Shown one piece after another: positions 34,568-42,734 of a stretch of DNA of 64,000 nucleotides. This DNA comes from Empedobacter stercoris (lineage in GTDB: Bacteria > Bacteroidota > Bacteroidia > Flavobacteriales > Weeksellaceae), in NCBI RefSeq assembly GCF_965137335.1, contig NZ_CBCRZD010000002.1; one strand, 5' to 3'. The notes below the pieces were generated by a model, which saw only the letters and a program-made list of their open reading frames with translations, was not told the DNA's origin and made no database searches. Both the position numbers and the translations under genes were made by a program. Position 1 is the stretch's first letter. Every line of letters starts with the position of its first letter.

Positions 34568-35038
34568 ATGAAATTTAGAAAAGTATTTAGCATTTTAGCA
34601 ATATTAATTGTTATGGTCTCATTTGCACAAAAAAATAATAAAATGGATTATTCGATCTACCCAGAAGCAAAAAAAGGTTACGAACAAAAAATTATCGTTC
34701 TTCAACCTCAAACGAACGAAGAAAATTATTCGGTTGAAATTTTTGCTGGTAAAAAAGTAATGGTTGATTCGTGCAATCGTTTTTTCTTAAGTGGAAATTT
34801 TGATCAGAAAACAGTAGAAGGATGGGGATATAATTACATCAATTTCGAATCGAATGGGAGTGTCGGAGGAACTATGATGATGTGTCCAGATAATCAATCT
34901 GTAGAGAAAACAATCTACGCTCAGTCTTTACAAACACGTTACAACAGCAAATTGCCAATTGTAGTTTATGTACCGAAAGGTTATACGTTAGAATATAGAA
35001 TTTGGAAAGCTGATGAAAAACTTAACTTGGTAAAATAA
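34568..35038 (+). CDS. Ecotin-family serine protease inhibitor
   Basis: A 156-residue secreted protein with a signal peptide (cleavage near MVSFAQ). It follows the ecotin pattern: YPEAKKGYEQKIIVLQPQ near the mature N-terminus, the disulphide cysteines in DSCN and in MMMCPD, the reactive-site loop GGTMMMC with Met at the presumed P1 position, and the C-terminal PIVVYVPKGYTLEYRIW. Ecotin is a periplasmic inhibitor that blocks trypsin-like, chymotrypsin-like and elastase-like enzymes, and would protect the cell against host or rival proteases. It is a single gene just downstream of tRNA-Asn. Confidence 0.85.
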   Translation: MKFRKVFSILAILIVMVSFAQKNNKMDYSIYPEAKKGYEQKIIVLQPQTNEENYSVEIFAGKKVMVDSCNRFFLSGNFDQKTVEGWGYNYINFESNGSVGGTMMMCPDNQSVEKTIYAQSLQTRYNSKLPIVVYVPKGYTLEYRIWKADEKLNLVK

Positions 35039-35058
35039 TATTACAGATTTTAAATTGA

Positions 35059-35087
35059 AAAAGCTCGAGAAATTCTCGAGCTTTTGT
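35059..35087. terminator. Bidirectional terminator, ecotin / DUF445 gene
   Basis: Hairpin AAGCTCGAGAA...TTCTCGAGCTT flanked by A and T runs between convergent genes. The same hairpin recurs at 56.5 kb. Confidence 0.8.
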
Positions 35088-35090
35088 ATT

Positions 35091-36335
35091 TTAATGGAAA
35101 ACCAATTGTGTAATAGTATAAATAATCAAACCAACAAGCCCTCCGACAAGCGTACCATTTATCCGAATAAATTGTAAGTCTTTACCAACTTCCAATTCTA
35201 ACTTTTCGCTCAGTTCTTTTCCTTCCCATTTATCGACTGTATTACTAATCAAACTTTCTACTTCTTTCACATTTCTCAAAATCATGCGGTAAATAAAATG
35301 ACGTACCCAACTATTAATTTTATCAATCATTTCTTGGTTATCATTCAAATTCTCGGTTAATTTTTTAATGTTTTTATTGATATAAACTTGTATCGCAGAA
35401 TTTGGATCATCAAAGCTTTCTGTCAGACTTACTTTAAGAGTCAACCACAAATCTGAGGCATATCCATTTAATCTTTCTTTAGTGATAAACTCATCTCGAA
35501 GCGATTCTAATTTCAATTTCCAATCGGGCGATTCTTTTACATTCAAAATATTTTCTCGAATAATTCGTTCGATATTATGACGAACTGGGTGTTCTTTGTC
35601 ATTCTCTACCTCATCCAAAAAACTCACCACTCCTTCCACTACTCCTTTTGAGATTTTTTTTCCTGCAAAGAATGAAATGACAGGATGTTTTTCGTTTAAT
35701 TTATCTTTAATAATCAAATCACTTTCGATGATATATTCTTTGGCTTTCGGAATAATTGCTTCTAAAATTTCATTGTGCTTTTCTTTTTCGAGGATATATT
35801 CTAAACTTGTTGAAACCAATTCTGGAAGATCAAACTGTTTTAAAATCTCATCCCCTTTTAACGTGATAAAATCAACCACATCTTTATCATCTAAATCTTT
35901 GACAATCTTCTTCAAAAAATTAATCAATTCTACTTGTAACATTTCTTGATTAGTCGGTTTATTCAACCAATCAGCTGCATATTTCACCACTTCTAACTTA
36001 ACGATATACGGACGAATAGTAGAAGGAGTTAAAAAATTATCTGTTACAAATTGCCCCAAATTATCACCTATTGCATTTTTACTATTTTCGATCAAATTTG
36101 TGTGTGGAATTTTTAGCCCTAATGGATAACGAAACAAAGCAGTAACCGCAAACCAATCTGCAAGTGCTCCAACCATAGCCGCTTCGGCAAATGACTCTAC
36201 ATAGCCAATCCAGTTTGCAGGAGAATATTGATTCAAATAAACCATCAAAAAGTAAACAAAAGCCATCAAGATAAATAATCCTGTTGCAATTGCTTTATGT
36301 TTTTTGAGGTTTTTTATTTTCTGAAGTTCAGTCAT
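35091..36335 (-). CDS. DUF445-family membrane protein
   Basis: A 414-residue protein with two N-terminal membrane segments (about 12-35 and a reentrant stretch around the motif GALADWFAVTALFRYPLGLKIPHTN, given here as positions about 55-78) and a last membrane helix at the C-terminus (GTLVGGLVGLIIYTITQ). In between is a long helical region. This is the layout of DUF445 (YheB/YjiN-type) proteins; function unknown. I chose the ATG at 36335, because the in-frame ATG at 36374 overlaps a promoter-like TAAATTTTTG on the minus strand. Confidence 0.82.
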   Translation of the reverse strand: MTELQKIKNLKKHKAIATGLFILMAFVYFLMVYLNQYSPANWIGYVESFAEAAMVGALADWFAVTALFRYPLGLKIPHTNLIENSKNAIGDNLGQFVTDNFLTPSTIRPYIVKLEVVKYAADWLNKPTNQEMLQVELINFLKKIVKDLDDKDVVDFITLKGDEILKQFDLPELVSTSLEYILEKEKHNEILEAIIPKAKEYIIESDLIIKDKLNEKHPVISFFAGKKISKGVVEGVVSFLDEVENDKEHPVRHNIERIIRENILNVKESPDWKLKLESLRDEFITKERLNGYASDLWLTLKVSLTESFDDPNSAIQVYINKNIKKLTENLNDNQEMIDKINSWVRHFIYRMILRNVKEVESLISNTVDKWEGKELSEKLELEVGKDLQFIRINGTLVGGLVGLIIYTITQLVFH

Positions 36336-36376
36336 AAACGTATTTTGAAAGAATTGAAGCAAAAATTTAGCCAATC

Positions 36377-36401
36377 AAAAAAGCGGAGAATTCTCCGCTT
36401 A
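36377..36401 (-). terminator. Terminator of third Usp gene
   Basis: Perfect palindrome AAGCGGAGAATTCTCCGCTT followed by T on the minus strand, 20 bases after the stop codon. Confidence 0.75.
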
Positions 36402-36419
36402 CAAATTTATGTATATAAT

Positions 36420-37208
36420 TTATTTACTTTCTTGAAAAACTAATAATGCTACATTTGCACTTGATAATAATCGTTGGCTGTGATTGATGGTAAACAAGCG
36501 TTCGAAAGATGTTAATTCTCTATGTACAACTCCTAAAACATCAATATTGTTTTGGGTACAAAAATTAATTAATCCTCCTTCTACATCTTTGTTGGTTTCT
36601 ATCGTAACAATAGCTTCAGGATATTCGGATTGCCATTCTTTTTTAACGTTTAACATTTCTGGTGTAATTGACTTGTCATCGACATGAACAATATTCAACA
36701 ATTTTCCGTAACGACTTGTCACTTCTTCCATCTCAGCCAAAGCCTTCGATTCGTTTTGGTGAAACAAGGTTGCAAAAGCAAAATTTCTTTCTTCCTTGAA
36801 TTTTACTTGATTTGGAACAACCAACACAGGAACGGGTGAATTATTGATTACATTTACTGTATTCGAACCAAAAAACTTTTTACCTAAACTATTTTGTCCA
36901 TTTGTTCCCATTACAACATATCGAATATTATCTTTATTGATAATGTCTAAAATCATTAACAATAAGTCACCCACAATCAACGAACTTTCTATTTTGACAT
37001 GTTCTAAGTGATTTTCTTTTGCTATGTTTTTTAATTTATTGATATAGTTTTCAAAGTTTTCTTCTGTTACATCAAGATAATTTCTAAGATTAGGTTGTAC
37101 CGAAACTAACTTGATATCTGTATTTAAAACTTTTGCGAGATTTAAAGCATATAAAAAAGCATTGTTTGCTGTTTCAGAAAAATCCGTTGGAAATAATATT
37201 TTAGCCAT
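36420..37208 (-). CDS. Universal stress protein, two Usp domains (copy 3)
   Basis: A 262-residue tandem Usp protein. Residues 2-20 repeat the N-terminus of the other two copies (ILFPTDFSETANNAFLYAL). Domain 1 has the ATP motif GTNG-x9-GS; in domain 2 the equivalent stretch is HRELTSFERLF, without glycines. It is more diverged than the 17-19 kb pair. It lies downstream of era but 110 bases away, in the same direction. Confidence 0.86.
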   Translation of the reverse strand: MAKILFPTDFSETANNAFLYALNLAKVLNTDIKLVSVQPNLRNYLDVTEENFENYINKLKNIAKENHLEHVKIESSLIVGDLLLMILDIINKDNIRYVVMGTNGQNSLGKKFFGSNTVNVINNSPVPVLVVPNQVKFKEERNFAFATLFHQNESKALAEMEEVTSRYGKLLNIVHVDDKSITPEMLNVKKEWQSEYPEAIVTIETNKDVEGGLINFCTQNNIDVLGVVHRELTSFERLFTINHSQRLLSSANVALLVFQESK

Positions 37209-37318
37209 AATTTAATTCATTAATGTGTTCTATTCTTTTTATAAATTTACAATTAATATTATGTCTATCCATAAAAAAAGCCTTAATTTCTCAAGACTCT
37301 ATTATTTTTTATTCGTTT

Positions 37319-38206
37319 TTAATAACCAAAGCGGCGCAAATCATTTTCTTTGCTTCTCCAATCTTTTCGCACTTTTACAAAAAGTTTAAGGAATACTTTC
37401 TTATCAAAGAATTTTTCTAACTCTTCTCGAGCTTCTTTTCCTACTTTTGATAACGATTCGCCTTTATGTCCAATAATAATTCCTTTCTGAGAATCTCGTT
37501 CAACATAAATTTCAGCTTCAATCGAAATTAAATTCAAATCTTCTTTGAATCGCTCTGTTACGACTTCTACAGAATAAGGAATTTCTTTTTGATAGTTTAA
37601 TAAAATCTTTTCGCGTATCACTTCGTTCACAATAAAACGCTCTGAACGATCTGTTAATTGTTCTTCTGGATAATATTGCGGACCTTCTGGAATGATTGCT
37701 TTAATTTTATTAATCAACAAATCGACATTTACATTTTCCTTTGCCGAAATGGGCAAAATCTCAGCCTTAGGTAATAATTCGTGCCAATATTCTACCGCTT
37801 CATTCAAACGATCTGGTGTAGCAGTATCAATCTTATTCAACAATAAAATAATGGGTGTCGATGTTTTTTGCAGACGTTCAAAAACTTCTTCGTTTTTCAA
37901 ACGTTTTTCTCCGATTTCCACAACATAAAGAATCACATCAGCATCTACCAACGACTCTTTTACGGCGTCCATCATTTTGGTTTGTAACTCATATGCAGGA
38001 TCTAATACGCCTGGTGTATCAGAAAATACAATTTGATAATCTTCTCCTGTCAAAATACCTTTGATACGATGACGTGTCGTTTGCGCTTTGTGTGTCGCAA
38101 TTACAAGACGTTCTTTCATCAACATATTCATCAAAGTAGATTTCCCAACATTTGGATTACCTATGATGTTTACAAAACCGGATTTAAATTTCTTTTCGTC
38201 TGACAT
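37319..38206 (-). CDS. era: GTPase Era
   Basis: A 295-residue GTPase that binds the 3' end of 16S rRNA during 30S assembly. The G1 motif GNPNVGKST is at residues 16-24, G3 DTPG near 64, G4 NKID near 124, and a C-terminal KH domain includes IIIGHKGESLSKVG. On the minus strand TAAATTTG (38211-38218) ends 4 bases before the ATG at 38206, so the transcript may be leaderless. It is followed 110 bases on by the third Usp gene. Confidence 0.96.
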   Translation of the reverse strand: MSDEKKFKSGFVNIIGNPNVGKSTLMNMLMKERLVIATHKAQTTRHRIKGILTGEDYQIVFSDTPGVLDPAYELQTKMMDAVKESLVDADVILYVVEIGEKRLKNEEVFERLQKTSTPIILLLNKIDTATPDRLNEAVEYWHELLPKAEILPISAKENVNVDLLINKIKAIIPEGPQYYPEEQLTDRSERFIVNEVIREKILLNYQKEIPYSVEVVTERFKEDLNLISIEAEIYVERDSQKGIIIGHKGESLSKVGKEAREELEKFFDKKVFLKLFVKVRKDWRSKENDLRRFGY

Positions 38207-38210
38207 TCTG

Positions 38211-38218
38211 CAAATTTA
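38211..38218 (-). promoter_or_regulatory. -7 element directly in front of era
   Basis: TAAATTTG on the minus strand fits TAnnTTTG; CAGA separates it from the era ATG. No clear -33 element at 19 bases. Confidence 0.45.
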
Positions 38219-38429
38219 GTGATTTCTATAATATTATTTCAGATTAATATGTTGAAGAAAAGATTAATCTTCTAATGAAATTTTAGTTTCATAAAATTGA
38301 TTTTGGTCTGTATTTTGAATAATTCTAATTAACATCAAAAAAAGATGACAAAAGTTATGGTTTTTTGAAAAATATGATTAATTTCATACAAGTGTTATGG
38401 AAAAATTAAATTAACCAAAATTTAAAAAA

Positions 38430-38699
38430 ATGATGAAAGCAGAACTTATTGAAAAAGAAGAAGTAAGAAACTATAAGTTTTTAGATGCGCCAAAAGACGA
38501 AGTAACAGTAGAAGTAAATAAGTTGAATGGTGCTGTTAGATTAGGGAATGAATTCAAATCGAAAGCATATATCACTTTTCAAACGGATCAAGGTCCAAAG
38601 AAAATCGAAACAACTGTATGGTCTGTTATGGATAAATTTTTGCAAATTAAAAATGGTGTTTTGATACCTTTGAAATCTTTAATTGATATTCAATACTAA
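38430..38699 (+). CDS. Small conserved-looking protein, unknown function
   Basis: I do not recognise this 89-residue protein. It has no signal peptide or membrane segment, is slightly charged, and looks like a beta-rich cytoplasmic domain (VTVEVNKLNGAVRLG; KAYITFQTDQGPKKIETTVW). The start could be ATG 38430 or the next codon, ATG 38433; the upstream bases are A-rich. It is a single gene divergent from era and convergent with the degenerate ligase gene, ending in a 42-bp palindromic terminator. Confidence 0.7.
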   Translation: MMKAELIEKEEVRNYKFLDAPKDEVTVEVNKLNGAVRLGNEFKSKAYITFQTDQGPKKIETTVWSVMDKFLQIKNGVLIPLKSLIDIQY

Positions 38700-38716
38700 T
38701 AATTGTTTATGACTTA

Positions 38717-38758
38717 AACTAAAATGGGGACACTACATGTAGTGTCCCCATTTTAGTT
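38717..38758. terminator. 42-bp perfect palindrome, bidirectional terminator
   Basis: Bases 38717-38737 are the exact reverse complement of 38738-38758, with no loop bases beyond the turn; the GC-rich part is GGGGACACTACA. It lies between two convergent genes, 1 base from the stop of the minus-strand gene. It is longer than the other terminators here. Confidence 0.75.
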
Positions 38759-38759
38759 G

Positions 38760-39803
38760 TTATTGATTATCATCTGATTCATTTAACAATTTAATTAACT
38801 CTTTTCGAATAGCGGCTTTGTCTTTACTTTTTGGAAATTCTCCAATAAAAAAAGTTTGTTGTGGAACTTCATTGCGTTCCAATTCGCTTTTCTGAATATC
38901 AACATGTTCTGTAAATCGACTTTCTATCACCAAAGAAATCACATCCTCTGTACTTCCTTGCTTCGGAAAAGTCACTACACTAAAATTATAATCAATATAT
39001 GGTTTTAGTTTCTCTTCTATCACTTCTAAATTGACAACATCTTTTCCATTTAGCTTGCATTCGTTTCCTGAAATCCATCTAAACTTCTTCTGATCATCAG
39101 AAATAACAGCTTGTCTATACAGATTTAAAGACTCATCTTCATAAGGCGAATTTAAAACCAAATGGCCTTTTTCATCTTCAGAAAGTTCTATTTTATCTAA
39201 AACAGTATACTCTATATCATCTATATTTTTTACTGCAATCGGAAAACCATTTGCGGTAAACACTTGGTAAAAACTTGTTTTTTTATGATCTTTTAATTTC
39301 TGAATCAATTCATGTGATAAATGATCACTTTCGATCGCAATTTTTTCTATTCGAGCTAAATCGTCAAATGAATTTTCTAATTGATTTTTTGTCAAATAAG
39401 CATAATTCAAAGCATAACCAATTTCGCTTTGACCCTCGTTAGTTAACGGAATTTTCACTTGATCCGAATCTTCGTGACAATACAAATCTAATCCTCCTTC
39501 TATCGCTTGTACCAGGGATATTTCTCCTTCATTTTCTAACACAGATGAAATTAACAAAGACGAATCACCGCTCTTTAATCCTAAAAAACGATTCAATGAT
39601 TGAAAAGTCTCATTTACAAACTGTCGATTAATCGTTGACGTATAAATATTATCTTCTTTCATATAATGAAAATTAAACATCTCATTTTTTCCATCGATTT
39701 TTTCCATCAATTCAAAAATATCATCCTGCCATTGAAAGGTATTCTTATCTTGAAATTCATTTAGAATTTCAGAAATCTTCTTTTTACTAAACTCTAATTT
39801 CAT
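38760..39803 (-). CDS. Degenerate AMP-binding (MenE-like) acyl-CoA synthetase homologue
   Basis: A 347-residue protein. Compared from memory with flavobacterial O-succinylbenzoate-CoA ligase (MenE)-type proteins it follows the whole length in order: LGLKSGDSSLL, a TKNQLENSFDDL segment, TSFYQVFTANGFPIAVKNI where the family has the Y-G-x-[ST]-E loop, YTVLDKIELSEDEKGHL, and a C-terminal domain with LEVIEEKLKPYI. The catalytic motifs are gone: no TSGSTGxPK phosphate loop, no YGxTE, and no GRxD hinge (the stretch reads WISGNECKLNGKDV). It therefore should not adenylate anything. I chose the ATG at 39803; an in-frame ATG at 39986 would overlap the divergent mutB start. It could be a pseudoenzyme with a binding role, or a decaying gene, though the frame is intact. 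Confidence 0.6.
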   Translation of the reverse strand: MKLEFSKKKISEILNEFQDKNTFQWQDDIFELMEKIDGKNEMFNFHYMKEDNIYTSTINRQFVNETFQSLNRFLGLKSGDSSLLISSVLENEGEISLVQAIEGGLDLYCHEDSDQVKIPLTNEGQSEIGYALNYAYLTKNQLENSFDDLARIEKIAIESDHLSHELIQKLKDHKKTSFYQVFTANGFPIAVKNIDDIEYTVLDKIELSEDEKGHLVLNSPYEDESLNLYRQAVISDDQKKFRWISGNECKLNGKDVVNLEVIEEKLKPYIDYNFSVVTFPKQGSTEDVISLVIESRFTEHVDIQKSELERNEVPQQTFFIGEFPKSKDKAAIRKELIKLLNESDDNQ

Positions 39804-39977
39804 AATAACTATTTTTTGTGCGGTTTTAATATATTGATAATCAAATTCAATCAATAATTTGACCAAAGGCATTTCAATTTCTATATTTATTGCTGTTGTT
39901 GAAAAAAAGTTGAAAAAAGAGCTCTCAAAAAATGGTAATTTTATAAAATCTAATAGATTATTATTTATCTTAGCAAG

Positions 39978-42110
39978 ATGAATCACAAAACAGATTTTTC
40001 GAATTTAAGATTTAAACGAAATCTAAATTCTAATCCATCACATATAGAGTCATTTGAGTTAGATAGCTTACAGGTAAAAAGTGATTACGATTATAATGAT
40101 GTAAAAGATTTAAAACAATTGGATTTTTTACCTGGTGTTGCACCTTATTTACGTGGTCCTTATTCTACAATGTATGTTCGTCAACCATGGACAATACGTC
40201 AATATGCAGGTTTTTCTACTGCCGAGGAATCAAATGCTTTTTACAAAAGAAATTTAGCTGCAGGACAAAAAGGTCTTTCAGTTGCGTTTGATTTGGCTAC
40301 ACATCGCGGTTATGATTCTGATCACGAACGTGTTGTTGGAGATGTTGGAAAAGCTGGTGTAGCAATTGATTCTGTAGAGGATATGAAAATTTTATTTGAT
40401 GAAATTCCATTGGATAAAATTTCAGTTTCGATGACAATGAACGGAGCTGTACTTCCTATTTTAGCTTTCTACATTGTAGCGGCTGAAGAACAAGGGGTTT
40501 CGCAAGAACAACTTTCGGGTACAATTCAGAATGATATTTTGAAGGAATTCATGGTACGTAATACATACATTTATCCACCAACACCTTCGATGAAAATCAT
40601 TGCTGATATTTTCGAATATACTTCTCAAAACATTCCGCGATTCAATTCTATATCTATTTCAGGTTACCATATGCAAGAAGCTGGAGCTACTCCTGTTTTG
40701 GAAATGGCATATACATTAGCAGATGGTTACGAATACGTAAAAACTGGATTAGCTGCCGGATTAAAAGTTGATGATTTTGCTCCTCGTTTATCATTTTTCT
40801 GGGCAATTGGAATGAATTTCCCTCAAGAAATTGCGAAAATGAGAGCCGCTCGTATGCTTTGGGCAAAATTGATGAAGGAATTTGAACCTCAAAATAAAAA
40901 ATCATTAATGCTAAGAACGCATTGTCAAACTTCAGGTTGGAGTTTAACAGAGCAAGAACCATATAACAATATTGGTCGTACAGCAATCGAAGCTTTAGCT
41001 GCTGCATTAGGAGGAACGCAGTCTTTACACACAAATGCATTAGACGAAGCCATCGCTTTACCTACCGATTTCTCAGCACGAATTGCACGAAATACGCAAA
41101 TCATTTTACAAGAAGAAACACAAATTTGCAGAACTGCAGATCCTTTTGGTGGTAGTTTTATGATTGAGTCATTGACAAATGAAATGGCAAATCAAGCGTG
41201 GGAATATATTCAAGAAGTTCGCGAATTAGGTGGAATGACACAAGCGATAGAAGCGGGAATCCCGAAAATGCGTATTGAAGAAGCTGCTGCAAAAAAACAA
41301 GCCAAAATAGATTCTGGCGAAGTTGCAATTATAGGTGTTAATGCCTATCGTTCGAAATTAGAACAACAAGAGTTTGAAATTCTTGAAGTTGACAACACAA
41401 CTGTTCGTCAAAAACAAATTGATCGATTAAATCAAATAAAAGCAGAGCGTAATAACGAAGCTGTTCAAGAGATATTAGCGCAATTAACAAAAGCTGCTGA
41501 AACAGGTGAAGGAAATTTATTAGAATTATCTATCGAAGCGGCTCGTCGTCGTGTAACGTTAGGTGAAATTTCTGATGCTTTAGAAACTATTTTTGGTCGT
41601 CACAAAGCAATTACAAGAGGAATTCAAGGGGTTTATGCTATGGAAGCAGGAAAAATGAATAAATTTGAAGAAGCTCGCAATTTAGCAGACGAGTTTGCAG
41701 AAGAGGATGGTCGTCGCCCTCGTATTATGGTCGCAAAAATGGGACAAGATGGTCACGATCGCGGTGCTAAAGTTGTTGCAACATCATTTGCTGATATGGG
41801 ATTTGATGTCGATATTTCGCCATTATTCCAAACACCAGCGGAAGTTGCTAAACAAGCAATTGAAAATGATGTTCACATTTTAGGAATTTCTTCTTTAGCT
41901 GCAGGACACAAAACATTAGTACCAGAAGTAGTAAAACTATTAAAAGAATTAGGTAGAGATGATGTATATATTGTTGTCGGTGGTGTTATCCCACGTCAAG
42001 ATTATGATTACCTTTATCAAAATGGCGCAGATGCGATTTTTGGCCCAGGAACCAATTTAGCAGAATGTGCGTGCGAAATTTTAGAGAATTTATTGAAATC
42101 TTATAAATAA
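39978..42110 (+). CDS. mutB: Methylmalonyl-CoA mutase, large subunit
   Basis: A 710-residue adenosylcobalamin enzyme that interconverts methylmalonyl-CoA and succinyl-CoA. The N-terminal TIM-barrel part has RGPYSTMYVRQPWTIRQYAG-type sequence around residues 58-77, and the C-terminal B12-binding domain has the base-off motif DGHDRG (Asp591, His593) followed by GISSLAAGH and VVGGVIPRQDY. Its GTPase chaperone meaB is 13 kb away. A small subunit (mutA), often adjacent to mutB in heterodimeric systems, is not next to it or elsewhere in the window. A strong terminator follows. Confidence 0.95.
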   Translation: MNHKTDFSNLRFKRNLNSNPSHIESFELDSLQVKSDYDYNDVKDLKQLDFLPGVAPYLRGPYSTMYVRQPWTIRQYAGFSTAEESNAFYKRNLAAGQKGLSVAFDLATHRGYDSDHERVVGDVGKAGVAIDSVEDMKILFDEIPLDKISVSMTMNGAVLPILAFYIVAAEEQGVSQEQLSGTIQNDILKEFMVRNTYIYPPTPSMKIIADIFEYTSQNIPRFNSISISGYHMQEAGATPVLEMAYTLADGYEYVKTGLAAGLKVDDFAPRLSFFWAIGMNFPQEIAKMRAARMLWAKLMKEFEPQNKKSLMLRTHCQTSGWSLTEQEPYNNIGRTAIEALAAALGGTQSLHTNALDEAIALPTDFSARIARNTQIILQEETQICRTADPFGGSFMIESLTNEMANQAWEYIQEVRELGGMTQAIEAGIPKMRIEEAAAKKQAKIDSGEVAIIGVNAYRSKLEQQEFEILEVDNTTVRQKQIDRLNQIKAERNNEAVQEILAQLTKAAETGEGNLLELSIEAARRRVTLGEISDALETIFGRHKAITRGIQGVYAMEAGKMNKFEEARNLADEFAEEDGRRPRIMVAKMGQDGHDRGAKVVATSFADMGFDVDISPLFQTPAEVAKQAIENDVHILGISSLAAGHKTLVPEVVKLLKELGRDDVYIVVGGVIPRQDYDYLYQNGADAIFGPGTNLAECACEILENLLKSYK

Positions 42111-42124
42111 ATCTATTTTAGTTT

Positions 42125-42158
42125 AAGTATTCCTGTCTATTGACAGGAATACTTTTAT
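42125..42158 (+). terminator. Terminator of mutB
   Basis: A 13-bp stem AAGTATTCCTGTC/GACAGGAATACTT with a 4-base loop and a following T run. Confidence 0.85.
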
Positions 42159-42186
42159 ATTTATACCACACAAACCAATAAGCGAT

Positions 42187-42696
42187 ATGAATAAAACTCT
42201 TCGAAATATTATCTTAATCATCTGTACAATTTTTATTTTATGGTTTATTGGATACTTTTTAATTGGAGATTTTATTAGTTTAGAATTTGCGAATCATGAG
42301 TTTGCAAAACTATTCCCAAAGATTTTAACCTTTGCTACAGCTGTCAGCATTTATATCCTGTTTCTACTTTCTATTAAAAAGAAAAATGGTTGGAGTTTTA
42401 TGAATGTGATGAAATTTATCTTAGGCATTATATTTAGCTTACTTCCTTTATTAGCCTTTGAATATTATAACATTGGAAGTTGTACAAATTGGAAAGTTGA
42501 CAAAAAAATTAAAGAAACGCTTTACAAATCAAACTCTTCTGACTCTGAAAAAATAGTATTATTTGAAACATTTTGCCCAGAATCAAACTTGAGAACAACT
42601 CAAATAAAACGAATTGTAGAAATTACGCCTCTTTTTATCACTACTTCTGATTTTGATGTTTCAAAAATTTCAGATAAAAGTTGGAAAAAACTTTAA
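42187..42696 (+). CDS. Membrane protein of unknown function
   Basis: A 169-residue protein I cannot place. It has three predicted membrane segments (about 6-28, 43-64 and 75-93) and a soluble C-terminal part of about 75 residues with two cysteines (GSCTN, TFCPES) that might form a disulphide if exported. It is between mutB and the TonB-receptor-like gene on the same strand, separated from mutB by a terminator, and ends 38 bases before the next gene, so it may be co-transcribed with that one. Confidence 0.65.
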   Translation: MNKTLRNIILIICTIFILWFIGYFLIGDFISLEFANHEFAKLFPKILTFATAVSIYILFLLSIKKKNGWSFMNVMKFILGIIFSLLPLLAFEYYNIGSCTNWKVDKKIKETLYKSNSSDSEKIVLFETFCPESNLRTTQIKRIVEITPLFITTSDFDVSKISDKSWKKL

Positions 42697-42734
42697 TCAA
42701 AATTAAACTTTATCCTAATTTAGATGTCTAACAG

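Noticed and set aside
35059..35087. Hairpin shared with 56536-56566 considered as a mobile repeat
   Set aside because: Both copies sit between convergent genes with A and T tails, so they act as terminators; similarity of short GC stems can arise independently.
40687..41040. 117-codon minus-strand frame inside mutB
   Set aside because: Antisense to the conserved mutase barrel.
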